The notes: a model not told the origin generated them from the sequence alone. DNA of 64,000 nt from Lelliottia jeotgali (GCA_002271215.1 CP018628.1:3844001-3908000), one strand, 5' to 3'; shown: positions 8,694-17,715, counted from the first letter of the stretch. A program made the numbers and translations.

Positions 8694-9857
8694 ATGAGCA
8701 ATCGCATATATGATTACCTGGTTCCAAATGTGAACTTTTTCGGCCCTAATTCAGTCTCTGTCGTAGGGAAACGCTGCGAATTATTAGGGGGTAAAAAAGC
8801 ACTCCTGGTGACGGATAAAGGTTTACGTGCAATTAAAGATGGTGCAGTGGATCAAACCGTAAAATATCTGCGCGAATCTGGCATCAACGTGGTTATTTTT
8901 GATGGCGTAGAACCCAATCCGAAAGATACTAACGTTCGCGATGGACTCGCTGTTTTCCAGAAAGAGCAATGCGACGTGATTGTTACCGTTGGTGGCGGTA
9001 GTCCTCATGACTGCGGTAAAGGGATTGGCATTGCTGCGACGCATCCGGGAGATCTCTACAGCTACGCAGGTATTGAAACGCTGGAGAATCCATTGCCACC
9101 GATTATTGCCGTGAATACCACCGCCGGTACAGCCAGTGAAGTGACTCGCCATTGTGTGTTGACCAACACCAAAACCAAAGTGAAGTTTGTGATTGTGAGC
9201 TGGCGTAACCTGCCTTCGGTTTCGATTAACGACCCACTATTGATGGTTGGCAAGCCAGCAGGTCTTACCGCGGCAACAGGTATGGATGCGTTAACCCACG
9301 CAGTAGAAGCTTATATCTCAAAAGATGCCAACCCGGTTACCGACGCCTCCGCTATTCAGGCGATTAAACTGATTGCGACCAACCTGCGTCAAGCTGTGGC
9401 CTTAGGCACCAATCTGGTTGCGCGCGAAAATATGGCCTGCGCTTCCCTACTGGCTGGCATGGCATTCAATAACGCGAATCTCGGTTATGTTCACGCCATG
9501 GCTCACCAGTTAGGCGGCCTTTACGATATGCCGCACGGTGTGGCAAATGCGGTTTTACTGCCTCACGTCGCACGATATAACTTGATTGCCAATCCAGAAA
9601 AATTCGCCGACATCGCACAATTTATGGGTGAGAACACCACGGGTTTATCAACAATGGATGCGGCTGAACTCGCCATCAACGCGATTGCACGTCTTTCTGC
9701 AGATGTGGGTATTCCGCAGCACCTGTGCGATTTAGGCGTTAAAGAATCTGACTTCCCATACATGGCTGAAATGGCATTGAAAGACGGAAATGCTTTCTCT
9801 AACCCGCGAAAAGGTAATGAAAAAGACATTGTTGAAATCTTCCGTCAGGCGTTCTGA
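8694..9857 (+). CDS. dhaT: 1,3-propanediol dehydrogenase (oxidoreductase)
   Basis: NADH-dependent reductase that turns 3-hydroxypropionaldehyde into 1,3-propanediol, regenerating NAD+ during anaerobic glycerol growth. 387 residues, the family's normal length, of the iron-containing (type III) alcohol dehydrogenase family. The nucleotide-binding GGGSPHDCGKG lies near residue 97. Metal ligands are in GMDALTHAVEAY (Asp/His) and in HAMAHQLGGLYDMPHGVAN (two His). It starts at ATG 8694 with AAGG upstream. A hairpin right after the stop probably lowers expression of the following two genes relative to dhaT. Confidence 0.97.
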   Translation: MSNRIYDYLVPNVNFFGPNSVSVVGKRCELLGGKKALLVTDKGLRAIKDGAVDQTVKYLRESGINVVIFDGVEPNPKDTNVRDGLAVFQKEQCDVIVTVGGGSPHDCGKGIGIAATHPGDLYSYAGIETLENPLPPIIAVNTTAGTASEVTRHCVLTNTKTKVKFVIVSWRNLPSVSINDPLLMVGKPAGLTAATGMDALTHAVEAYISKDANPVTDASAIQAIKLIATNLRQAVALGTNLVARENMACASLLAGMAFNNANLGYVHAMAHQLGGLYDMPHGVANAVLLPHVARYNLIANPEKFADIAQFMGENTTGLSTMDAAELAINAIARLSADVGIPQHLCDLGVKESDFPYMAEMALKDGNAFSNPRKGNEKDIVEIFRQAF

Positions 9858-9863
9858 TGATTC

Positions 9864-9891
9864 AATGGGCCGCCTGTTCGGCCCATTTTTT
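9864..9891 (+). terminator. Rho-independent terminator or attenuator behind dhaT
   Basis: A 9-bp stem, AATGGGCCG (9864-9872) with CGGCCCATT (9879-9887), has a 6-base loop and runs into a T tract, starting 7 bp after the dhaT stop. Reactivase small subunit and adenosyltransferase genes follow only 36 bp later without an obvious promoter, so partial read-through is likely. Confidence 0.8.
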
Positions 9892-9926
9892 AACTCCTTA
9901 TATTCACTCGTCATGGAGCCAACTTC

Positions 9927-10292
9927 ATGCAGAATCCTGGCATTCCTAAACCGCCTGCCGTGCATCTGTTTTACGATGAAAAGATAATCAGCAATGGCAT
10001 TATTTTTCAGATTTGTATGGGGCTGGAAGAACAAGGTATACCTTGCCAGACCACGTTGCAAAACACCGGGGAAAGCGCACTCCAGCTCGGTCAGCGCGCA
10101 GCGCGTAGCTCCGCATTACGTGTGGGGTTGGGGGTCAGTGCCTTGGGTGAAACAGTGTTAACTCATGCCCAATTGCCCATCGACCAGGCGCTGCGGAGCT
10201 GCCCGCCTGAGAGCAGTTTGCGTAAGCTGCGCAACATTGGCGCGAATGCCGGGCAACTGGTCAAAGTGATCCCTTTTAGTGAGGCAACTTAA
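9927..10292 (+). CDS. dhaG: Glycerol dehydratase reactivase, small subunit
   Basis: Partner of DhaF in the dehydratase-reactivating complex (OrfX/GdrB/DdrB family). It is 121 residues, with the family's FYDEKIISNGIIFQICMGLEEQGIPCQ-type N-terminal half (residues 16-42) and SALRVGLGVSALGETVLTHAQ-type centre, related in fold to dehydratase beta subunits. Its ATG at 9927 has GGAG 9 bases upstream. It is separated from the large subunit gene by the divergent control region, and the next gene starts 2 bp after its stop. Confidence 0.93.
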   Translation: MQNPGIPKPPAVHLFYDEKIISNGIIFQICMGLEEQGIPCQTTLQNTGESALQLGQRAARSSALRVGLGVSALGETVLTHAQLPIDQALRSCPPESSLRKLRNIGANAGQLVKVIPFSEAT

Positions 10293-10294
10293 CG

Positions 10295-10843
10295 ATGTAT
10301 CACATTTATACCCGTACCGGAGACAAGGGAACCACCGCCCTGTTTGGTGGTAGCCGAATCAATAAAGACGATATCCGGGTGGAAGCTTACGGCACCGTTG
10401 ATGCGCTAATTTCTCAACTTGGCGTCTGTTATGCCGCCAGCAAAATCACGCCGTTGCGCCAGTCTCTGCATAAGATTCAGGAAGACTTGTTTATTGTCGG
10501 AGCAGAACTGGCCAGCGATGCCAAAGGCGCAGCTCGGTTAACTCGTGTCATTGAAGCTGAAGATATTAGCGAGCTGGAACAGCTGATTGACCAGAACATG
10601 ACGATAACCGGCCCATTGAAAGCGTTTGTGATTCCTGGGAAAAACATGGCTTCAGCACAATTGCATGTCGCCCGTACGTTAGCTCGCCAGCTCGAGCGCA
10701 TCCTGGTGGCCATGGATCGCGACATCCCATTGCGTGATGCACTGAAGGGTTACATTAATCGGCTGTCTGATGCGCTGTTTTCTATGGCTCGCCTGGAAGA
10801 GTGCCATCCAGAACCGCAATTTAGTCCAGATGTTTACGCTTAA
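10295..10843 (+). CDS. PduO-type cob(I)alamin adenosyltransferase (OrfW)
   Basis: Makes adenosylcobalamin, the cofactor of DhaB, from cob(I)alamin and ATP. The 182-residue all-helical protein has the PduO-type ATP-binding start TRTGDKGTTALFGG and the conserved IPGKNMASAQLHVARTLAR region with the Arg residues of the active site. It is OrfW of the C. freundii/Klebsiella dha loci. It lacks the HbpS-like C-terminal domain of PduO, which in this locus is supplied as a separate protein by the first gene of the operon. The 3' end overlaps the 3' end of dhaR by 23 bp, tail to tail. Confidence 0.94.
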   Translation: MYHIYTRTGDKGTTALFGGSRINKDDIRVEAYGTVDALISQLGVCYAASKITPLRQSLHKIQEDLFIVGAELASDAKGAARLTRVIEAEDISELEQLIDQNMTITGPLKAFVIPGKNMASAQLHVARTLARQLERILVAMDRDIPLRDALKGYINRLSDALFSMARLEECHPEPQFSPDVYA

Positions 10844-12746
10844 ACTGACTGGCATCAATATCGTATTGCTTCATTTTACGCCACAAAGTCGTGCGGCCAA
10901 TATTAAGCAAATGAGACATCTCCTGCACTCGGCCACTGGTGACTCTGGCCGCATGAATAATGGCCTCTTTCTCGATGGCGGAGAATGTCAGACTGGCAGG
11001 CAGCAATGAGGAATTACTTCTGTCGCCAGGGCGTTCGCTAAACAAGTGGGCAGGAAGATTGCTCAGGCGAATGCGGCCATGCTCACTGCTGATGGCAATA
11101 TTTTCAATCACGCTGTTTAGCTCAAAATCATTACCCGGCCAGGAATATGCCACCAGTTGCGCCAGAGCATCGTCATCGACTTTCAGGCGAGAAGAAAAAC
11201 GCCGCTCCAGGCTGTGTAGCCGATTGTGTACTAACGATGGAATGCTGTTCGCTCGCTCACGCAGAGGGGGAATAACAATCTCAAAGGAGTGTAATGCGTA
11301 ATAAAGTTGGCGGCTAAAACGGTTCTGTTCCACCAGATTCCCAAGTTCAACCGTCGTGGTGGCGATGACTTTCACATCGACGGGAATAAGACGACGGGCA
11401 TCAAGGCGCGTCAGAACACCCTGTTTGATCACCTGCAATAACGTTGACTGAAGTTCTGGTGCCAGATATTCAATTTTCTCAAGAAAAAGGGTTCCGCCAT
11501 TAGCCAGTTCTAACCGACTTAATCGCCCATTTTCGTCGCTATTTGGCGCACTTCCCATAAAATCCAGCCCCAGACCACTGTCTGCATATAACTGGCAATT
11601 TACGGCAATATAGGGGCCACCAGCGCGCTCACTTTCATTATGAATAGCCTGAGCAATCAGCTCTTTTCCCACGCCCTCTTCCCCACACAGCAGCACGGGG
11701 AACCCCCCTCTCGCCGCCTGGCGACCAAAGTGAATTAAACGGCGAGTTTCAGGATCATCAGCCGACATTTGCTCAAAGGTGTGGCTCACTTTGCCCAGTT
11801 GGCTGGTCATTAACTGACGCATCTGTTCAACCGGGTGGAGCAACAAGATAAAACTGTTGCCCTGCTCTTCAACGATGGGCTTCAGAGTAATTACCGCATC
11901 AATAAACTGATGCTGGCTTTCAAATGTCACTTCAGCGTGGTTTAGCGCTTTGGCATGTTTAATCGCCCGGCGCAGCAAAGCCGGGAGCGTAAGCAGTTCA
12001 CTGATATTTTTCCCCTGGCTGACCTGATTATCCAGATGAAGCATGTTTGCTGCCTGCACATTAAGAAATTGCAAAACGCCTTGTTCATTCCACGCCATCA
12101 CCCCGTCGTCCATACTTTCCAGCAGGCCGTACATCTGGTTCAGATGGCGGTTAGATTCGGCAAGCAAACTGTCGGTTAAGAGTGAGTTCCCGACTTCTCT
12201 GGCAATTGCGAGAGTCAGCGACAAGTCTGCTGGTGTTGCCTCGGTGGTTCGGCAACACAATGCTATCGATCCAAAAAGCCGCCCGTTGTTATCAAACACC
12301 GGTGTTGAGCAAAATGACCACGGAAACAACGCCTGTTTAAAATGTTGCTCGCCGTGGGTTTTTATCGGCTGCCCCTGCATAGCCGCCAGCGAAAGGGCAC
12401 AACTCCCAATAATGCTTTCCGCACAATAACTCCCGGCACGAAACCCCAACGTTTTTAGCTGCTCCAGGGTTTCAGGGTGTCCACAGCGGCTGAGGATGCA
12501 AGCTGACTCATCGAGAATAATTAACGCACAGGCGCGGCTATCCATAAACTCCCAGGCATCTTCCAGAGCGGCTTGAGCAATAGTCAGCAGCGCGGTTTTA
12601 CGACGACAGATGGACTCAAAAGTTAGCCCCTGAGCCTGGTGAGGGATACCCCATGTTTCCCGCTGCATAATTTTCCCGCAACGATGCCAGGATTGAGCGA
12701 TAAAGGAGGAAACTTCCTGTTCGGTTTTTTGATTCTGCATAGTCAT
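10821..12746 (-). CDS. dhaR: Transcriptional activator of the dha regulon
   Basis: 641 residues, the normal length for DhaR when read from ATG 12746. The N-terminal half holds GAF and PAS sensory regions, a central AAA+ domain has Walker A GEEGVGKE, and a Fis-type helix-turn-helix is at the C-terminus (LNIGRTTLWRKMKQY). The loop that in sigma-54 activators reads GAFTGA here reads DFMGSA, so it should act on sigma-70 promoters, as shown for E. coli DhaR. There, ADP-bound DhaL stimulates and DhaK blocks the protein. Both partners are encoded downstream, at 14564-16277. Candidate binding sites are the paired palindromes at 7937, 14127 and 14381. Confidence 0.96.
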   Translation of the reverse strand: MTMQNQKTEQEVSSFIAQSWHRCGKIMQRETWGIPHQAQGLTFESICRRKTALLTIAQAALEDAWEFMDSRACALIILDESACILSRCGHPETLEQLKTLGFRAGSYCAESIIGSCALSLAAMQGQPIKTHGEQHFKQALFPWSFCSTPVFDNNGRLFGSIALCCRTTEATPADLSLTLAIAREVGNSLLTDSLLAESNRHLNQMYGLLESMDDGVMAWNEQGVLQFLNVQAANMLHLDNQVSQGKNISELLTLPALLRRAIKHAKALNHAEVTFESQHQFIDAVITLKPIVEEQGNSFILLLHPVEQMRQLMTSQLGKVSHTFEQMSADDPETRRLIHFGRQAARGGFPVLLCGEEGVGKELIAQAIHNESERAGGPYIAVNCQLYADSGLGLDFMGSAPNSDENGRLSRLELANGGTLFLEKIEYLAPELQSTLLQVIKQGVLTRLDARRLIPVDVKVIATTTVELGNLVEQNRFSRQLYYALHSFEIVIPPLRERANSIPSLVHNRLHSLERRFSSRLKVDDDALAQLVAYSWPGNDFELNSVIENIAISSEHGRIRLSNLPAHLFSERPGDRSNSSLLPASLTFSAIEKEAIIHAARVTSGRVQEMSHLLNIGRTTLWRKMKQYDIDASQFKRKHLD

Positions 12747-12794
12747 AGCCTGTTTTAGCCCCAGCAACGGGTGCCGACTCCGGCTGCCATAAGG

Positions 12795-12824
12795 GCAAAA
12801 ATGCCCCCGCCGAAAGGCGGAGGC
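12795..12824 (-). terminator. Rho-independent terminator after dhaD
   Basis: In the minus-strand reading a 9-bp GC-rich stem GCCTCCGCC/GGCGGGGGC (one wobble pair; 12803-12824) with loop TTTC is followed by ATTTTTG. It lies 47 bp beyond the dhaD stop and just upstream of dhaR, so dhaR needs its own promoter or read-through. Confidence 0.8.
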
Positions 12825-12870
12825 AAGGTCACATTTTTAAACGTGTCGTCATTTTCTTTGTCAGCTGGCG

Positions 12871-13971
12871 TTATTTACCTGCCAGCCACTGTTCACCAAA
12901 ACGGTCTGCGGCAAGGATGGCGGCATAAACACTTTCTGCCGAAACCGGGAATGGCATATTGTGAATCGTTTCCCCTTCCGAACAGGTTGCTTTTGCAACA
13001 GCCATAATTTTCTCTTCAATGCCTTCTTTAACGCCCATCTGCGCAAGTGTGATTGGCAGGCCGACTCGCTGGCAGAAACCCATCACCGTTTCAATCTCTT
13101 CCATCGGACTGTTTTGCAGCACTAACTGTGCCAGCGTACCGAAAGCGACTTTTTCACCGTGGTAAAGATGGTGGCACTCTTCAAGGATGGTGAAACCATT
13201 ATGAATCGCATGCGCTGCCGCCAGACCGCTACTTTCAAAACCAATACCGCTCAGATAGGTGTTTGCTTCAACAATGCGTTCCAGTGCCGTCGTCACCACG
13301 CCTGCTTGTGCCGCCAGGAGTGCTTTTTCACCTTCGTTCATCAAGGTGTCGTAGCAAAGGCGCGCAAGGCTTAATGCCGCAGCAGTGGACTGCCCTCCCG
13401 CCATGCTGACCGCTCTTGCGTCATAACACGCTTTCGCTTCAAACCAGGTAGAGAGTGCATCGCCCATCCCGGCCACTAGCAAACGTACTGGCGCTTTGGC
13501 GATAATGGCGGTATCCATCACCACCATATCGGGGTTTTTCGGGTAAATAAGGTACTCTTCAAACTCGCCGGCTTCGGTGTAGATAACAGACAACGCGCTG
13601 GTTGGCGCATCAGTAGAAGCAATGGTCGGGATGATAACAACTGGCAGTTTCTGGTAATAACCAATTGCTTTTGCGGTATCGAGGGTTTTCCCTCCGCCAA
13701 TACCCACCACGCCTTTGCAGCCTTTCTGTTTCAGAATGGCAATCAGGCGGTTGATTTCCACATGGCTACATTCACCGTTAAAACGCTCTGCGTGGCAGAT
13801 AATATCGTGCTGGTGCAAACCATTGAGCACCTTGTCCCCAGCCAGCTTCATCACGAAATCATCAGCAATCACAAAAAAGCTATCCGCTAAATTTTTAGCA
13901 TATTGACCAAACAACGCGGATGCATCAGGACCCTGGAGATATTTTGCCGGAGATTGAATAACTTGTAGCAT
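12871..13971 (-). CDS. dhaD: Glycerol dehydrogenase, NAD-dependent
   Basis: Oxidises glycerol to dihydroxyacetone in the oxidative branch of glycerol fermentation. 366 residues from ATG 13971 (AAGAGA upstream); the frame continues 32 codons further without a good start. It belongs to the GldA-type metal-dependent dehydrogenases: GIGGGKTLDTAKA binds NAD, and metal ligands are in VAGMGDALSTWFEA (Asp), SGLAAAHAIHNGFT (His) and HHLYHGEKVAFG (His). Divergent from dhaK with 592 bp between them that contain two pairs of candidate DhaR sites. Product goes to the two dihydroxyacetone kinases encoded next door. Confidence 0.96.
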   Translation of the reverse strand: MLQVIQSPAKYLQGPDASALFGQYAKNLADSFFVIADDFVMKLAGDKVLNGLHQHDIICHAERFNGECSHVEINRLIAILKQKGCKGVVGIGGGKTLDTAKAIGYYQKLPVVIIPTIASTDAPTSALSVIYTEAGEFEEYLIYPKNPDMVVMDTAIIAKAPVRLLVAGMGDALSTWFEAKACYDARAVSMAGGQSTAAALSLARLCYDTLMNEGEKALLAAQAGVVTTALERIVEANTYLSGIGFESSGLAAAHAIHNGFTILEECHHLYHGEKVAFGTLAQLVLQNSPMEEIETVMGFCQRVGLPITLAQMGVKEGIEEKIMAVAKATCSEGETIHNMPFPVSAESVYAAILAADRFGEQWLAGK

Positions 13972-14126
13972 TCTCTTCACCCTCAAATTGATTTTTTGAA
14001 CTCGTTTACATGATGACGCCTGACGTTGCTCACTCTTGCTAATCGGTTCCAGCGAGAGGTTGAACACTGCGGCGCGGTAACATCACTCTAGAGCGGGTGC
14101 CGGACAAAAAAATCTTCATAATTTTT

Positions 14127-14173
14127 GTTCCCATATGAAACGTAAAATCAAAATGTAAGTTTCATTATGGAAC
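14127..14173. promoter_or_regulatory. Pair of 15-bp palindromes upstream of dhaD, candidate DhaR sites
   Basis: GTTCCCATATGAAAC (14127-14141) and GTTTCATTATGGAAC (14159-14173) fit GTTYC-N5-GRAAC and lie 32 bp apart start to start. They end about 200 bp upstream of the dhaD start. The second copy is almost identical over 18 bases to the one at 7937 upstream of dhaB, which links the two control regions. Confidence 0.65.
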
Positions 14174-14380
14174 GTATAACCTGAACAAAAGTAAGGATTG
14201 AGATCCTGATCCGTCTTTGCATCACAGTCAGTATGAACAAAGAAACTGAATAATAACCCTTTTACTTGAACCCTCCGAAAAATAATGCCCGCTGGACACG
14301 GCGACCAGACCTGGCTAGCACATCAGAAACATTCAAAAGATTGCCCAGGCTCTCATTGTTGTCGTTTGCTGGCAAAATGA

Positions 14381-14426
14381 GTTCCATTTTGAAACAAATT
14401 AATAATTTTCCGTTCCACTATGGAAC
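14381..14426. promoter_or_regulatory. Pair of 15-bp palindromes upstream of dhaK, candidate DhaR sites
   Basis: GTTCCATTTTGAAAC (14381-14395) and GTTCCACTATGGAAC (14412-14426) fit GTTYC-N5-GRAAC, lie 31 bp apart start to start, and end 137 bp before the dhaK start codon. This is a suitable distance for an upstream activator site. The rest of the 592-bp dhaD-dhaK gap shows no gene I can support. Confidence 0.65.
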
Positions 14427-14563
14427 TGGTTTTTTCGCTGTTTTTTTTTCCCCTGCCCAGGAGAGAATTATTGCGTCGGCTGCAAAAGGTTTTGCGAAGG
14501 CCGATACCCTACACCGGGCCTGAACAACCCAATGACCCATAGATCTCCTGCGGAGTATGAATA

Positions 14564-15634
14564 ATGAAAAAACTGATTAACCGTGTGGAAAATGTACTGA
14601 GCGAGCAACTTACTGGGCTGGCTAAAGCTCATCCTGAACTGAAACTGCATCAGGATCCGGTTTACGTGACCCGTGCCGATGCCCCTGTTGCGGGGAAAGT
14701 CGCTCTTTTATCTGGCGGCGGTAGTGGCCATGAACCGATGCATTGCGGCTTTATCGGCCAGGGAATGCTTACCGGAGCTTGTCCTGGTGAGATTTTCACC
14801 TCCCCAACACCGGACAAAATGTACGAATGCGCCATGACGATTGACGGTGGTGAAGGCGTCCTGCTGATTATTAAAAACTACACCGGCGATATCCTCAATT
14901 TTGAAACCGCAACCGAGCTGCTACACGAAGGCGGTGTTAAAGTCACCACTGTGGTGGTCGATGACGATGTGGCAGTAAAAGATAGCCTGTACACCGCAGG
15001 ACGCCGTGGAGTTGCCAATACGGTCTTGATTGAGAAATTGGTTGGGGCGGCAGCAGAACGAGGCGATTCTCTGGAAGCCTGTGCCGAACTGGGTCGCAAG
15101 CTGAATAATTTGGGGCACTCTATTGGTATCGCGTTAAGCGCCTGTACCGTTCCTGCGTCGGGGATACTCTCATTCGAGCTTCAGGATGACGAAATGGAGT
15201 TTGGGGTGGGCATTCACGGTGAGCCAGGTATAGACCGCCGCCGTTTCACCTCGCTGGATAACACCGTAGATGAGATGTTTAGCACGTTACTCGAAAATGG
15301 TAACTACAGCCGAACCCTGCGCCAATGGGATCGCACCAAGGGCAATTGGCAGGAAGTAAAACAAGCCAAACAAGCACTGCAAAGCGGCGATAAGGTGATT
15401 GCGATGGTCAACAACCTGGGAGCCACCCCACTTTCTGAGCTGTACGGCGTCTACAACCGCCTGGAAACATGCTGCCAGGAAGCTGGGATTTCTATCGTTC
15501 GTAACCTGGTTGGCACCTGGTGTACTTCGCTGGATATGGCAGGCTTCTCGATTACCTTACTGAAAGCGGATAAAGAGACTCTCACTTTGTGGGATGCCCC
15601 TGTTCACACCCCTGCATTGAACTGGGGTCACTAA
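14564..15634 (+). CDS. dhaK: PTS-dependent dihydroxyacetone kinase, substrate-binding subunit
   Basis: Binds dihydroxyacetone covalently as a hemiaminal on a histidine and passes it for phosphorylation by DhaL. 356 residues, the length of E. coli DhaK. The GGGSGHEPMHCGFIG stretch near residue 50 is the substrate-site loop, and VGIHGEPGI near residue 215 has the substrate-binding His. First of the rightward operon dhaK-dhaL-dhaM plus an ATP-dependent kinase. In E. coli the same protein also binds DhaR and inhibits it. Confidence 0.96.
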   Translation: MKKLINRVENVLSEQLTGLAKAHPELKLHQDPVYVTRADAPVAGKVALLSGGGSGHEPMHCGFIGQGMLTGACPGEIFTSPTPDKMYECAMTIDGGEGVLLIIKNYTGDILNFETATELLHEGGVKVTTVVVDDDVAVKDSLYTAGRRGVANTVLIEKLVGAAAERGDSLEACAELGRKLNNLGHSIGIALSACTVPASGILSFELQDDEMEFGVGIHGEPGIDRRRFTSLDNTVDEMFSTLLENGNYSRTLRQWDRTKGNWQEVKQAKQALQSGDKVIAMVNNLGATPLSELYGVYNRLETCCQEAGISIVRNLVGTWCTSLDMAGFSITLLKADKETLTLWDAPVHTPALNWGH

Positions 15635-15644
15635 GGAGATTGCA

Positions 15645-16277
15645 ATGTCACTAACCAAAAATCAAATTGTTAACTGGCTCTACCGCTGCGGGGAGATTTT
15701 CACCTCCGAGTGTGTTTTTCTGACCGGGCTGGACAGAGAAATAGGTGATGCAGACCATGGGCTGAATATGCACCGTGGTTTTAGCAAGGTCGTGGAAAAA
15801 CTCCCTTCCATTGCTGACAAAGACATTGGTTTTATCCTGAAGAATACCGGCATGGTGCTGCTTTCCAATGTTGGCGGCGCCAGTGGCCCCCTCTTTGGAA
15901 CCTTCTTTATTCGTGCAGCCCAGGTGACTCAGGCCCACCAAAGTCTGACGCTCAATGAGCTGTATCAGATGATAAGTGAAGGTGCCGACGGCGTGATTAA
16001 TCGGGGCAAAGCAGAGCCAGGCGACAAAACCATGTGTGATGTTTGGCTACCAGTTGCCGAATCGCTAAAGCAGTCCAGCGAGCAAAATTTGTCGCTGCTA
16101 GCGGCCCTGGATACTGCCTGCCAGGTTGCTGAGCAGGCAGCACAATCGACTATTACGATGCAGGCTCGTAAAGGGCGTGCCAGTTATCTGGGTGAGCGCA
16201 GCATCGGGCATCAGGACCCTGGTGCAACCTCGGTGTTGTTTATGATGCAGATGCTGGCCGCGGCGGCCAGAGAGTAA
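15645..16277 (+). CDS. dhaL: PTS-dependent dihydroxyacetone kinase, ADP-binding subunit
   Basis: Carries a tightly bound ADP that is rephosphorylated by DhaM and then used to phosphorylate dihydroxyacetone held by DhaK. 210 residues, as in E. coli. The GDADHGLNMHRGF motif (Mg-ADP-binding aspartates) is near residue 30, LLSNVGGASGPLFGTFF follows, and PGDKTMCDVW and GHQDPGATS are conserved. Begins 10 bp after dhaK with an AAGGAG site. In E. coli ADP-DhaL activates DhaR, so the gene is both enzyme and signal. Confidence 0.96.
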   Translation: MSLTKNQIVNWLYRCGEIFTSECVFLTGLDREIGDADHGLNMHRGFSKVVEKLPSIADKDIGFILKNTGMVLLSNVGGASGPLFGTFFIRAAQVTQAHQSLTLNELYQMISEGADGVINRGKAEPGDKTMCDVWLPVAESLKQSSEQNLSLLAALDTACQVAEQAAQSTITMQARKGRASYLGERSIGHQDPGATSVLFMMQMLAAAARE

Positions 16278-16293
16278 AGCAAAGGATAAGGCG

Positions 16294-17715
16294 ATGGTAA
16301 ACCTGGTAATTGTTTCTCATAGCGCCCAACTGGGCCAAGGAGTCGGGGAACTGGCCCGGCAGATGTTAAGGGGGGATGGCTGTCGGTTGGCCATCGCCGC
16401 AGGGATCGACGATCCTGTGAATCCCATTGGTACGGATCCCATTAAAGTCATGGAAGCGATTGAATCCGTGGCCGATACCGATCATGTGCTGGTCATGATG
16501 GATATGGGGAGCGCCTTACTAAGTGCTGAGACGGCTTTGGAATTACTCGACCCCGTCATCGCACAGAAAGTCCGCTTATGCGCAGCGCCTCTGGTAGAAG
16601 GAACCTTAGCGGCTACGGTCAGCGCAGCCGCAGGTGCTGGCATTGAAAAAGTGATTATGGATGCACAAAACTCACTACAGGCGAAACGTGTGCAGTTAGG
16701 GCTACCAGCGGAAGAGGCTACCGCACCAACGTTGGCGAGTAATGAATCACTTGGCGGTGAAGCGTTGTCTGCCACTGTGGTCATCAACAATCCTCATGGT
16801 TTGCATGTTCGCCCGGCGGCGCAGTTGGTTTCAGCGCTGGCAGGGTTTAATGCGCATCTGGTGCTCGAAAAAGACGGTAAGTGCGTCAAGCCAGATAGCA
16901 TTAACCAGATTGCCCTGCTCCAGGTTCGCTACCAAGACACACTTCGCTTAATTGCCAAAGGCCCGGAAGCCACTGAAGCGCTGGTGGCATTTAAAACACT
17001 GGCGGTGGAAAACTTTGGCGAGGATTTGGCAACACAACCTTCCCGCCAGCAATCCACTGCGGATGTGGTTACTGTCAGCGGTGAGGTGCTGCGCTACTCT
17101 CCGGTTAATTTTGCATTAAGGGAATCGGCTAGTAACAGCGCTGATGAAGAAGCCAGACGTCTGAAAATGGCCATCAGCCATACTCTTGACGATCTCAACA
17201 GCCTCACCCAACTGGCTGCTGAAAAATATTCCGACGACATTGCGGCGATTTTTTCGGGTCACCATACCCTGCTCGACGATGCGGAACTCATCGACAGCGC
17301 CTGCGAATTGCTGCGCACTCATGGCTATAGCGCCGAATGGGCCTGGCATACTGTGATGGCTGATTTAAGTGCGCAGTATCGTCAATTGGATGATGCCTAT
17401 CTACAAGCTCGTTACATCGACGTAGATGATATTTTGCAGCGCGTGCTAGGCCATCTGACGCAAACCACGGAAAGACACCCGCAACATCAGCGCCCGACGA
17501 TCATCATTGCTGATGATATTTATCCCTCTGTGGTGCTTCAACTGGATACCCGCAAAGTGGCAGGTATCAGCCTGAAAGAAGGAAGCGCTCTGTCGCATAG
17601 TGCAATTATTGCCAGAGAGGCTGGTATTCCGTTCCTCTGCCAACAGGGAGATGCCTTGCAAAATTTTTGCAGCGGTGACTTGCTAACGCTGGAAAACGTA
17701 CCCGTCCGTTCGTAG
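16294..17715 (+). CDS. dhaM: PTS-dependent dihydroxyacetone kinase, multiphosphoryl donor
   Basis: Relays phosphate from PTS Enzyme I and HPr to DhaL-ADP. The 473-residue protein is a three-domain fusion as in E. coli. It has an EIIA(mannose)-like domain with the active His in VSHSAQLGQG (start), an HPr-like domain with NPHGLHVRPAAQLV near residue 165, and an Enzyme-I N-terminal-like domain with SALSHSAIIAREAG near residue 430. It lies 16 bp behind dhaL. Intact active-site histidines in all three domains argue for a working relay. Confidence 0.95.
   Translation: MVNLVIVSHSAQLGQGVGELARQMLRGDGCRLAIAAGIDDPVNPIGTDPIKVMEAIESVADTDHVLVMMDMGSALLSAETALELLDPVIAQKVRLCAAPLVEGTLAATVSAAAGAGIEKVIMDAQNSLQAKRVQLGLPAEEATAPTLASNESLGGEALSATVVINNPHGLHVRPAAQLVSALAGFNAHLVLEKDGKCVKPDSINQIALLQVRYQDTLRLIAKGPEATEALVAFKTLAVENFGEDLATQPSRQQSTADVVTVSGEVLRYSPVNFALRESASNSADEEARRLKMAISHTLDDLNSLTQLAAEKYSDDIAAIFSGHHTLLDDAELIDSACELLRTHGYSAEWAWHTVMADLSAQYRQLDDAYLQARYIDVDDILQRVLGHLTQTTERHPQHQRPTIIIADDIYPSVVLQLDTRKVAGISLKEGSALSHSAIIAREAGIPFLCQQGDALQNFCSGDLLTLENVPVRS

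Noticed and set aside
14266..14523. 85-codon frame in the dhaD-dhaK control region
   Set aside because: It starts with TTG, has no ribosome-binding site, and overlaps the paired palindromes that look regulatory.
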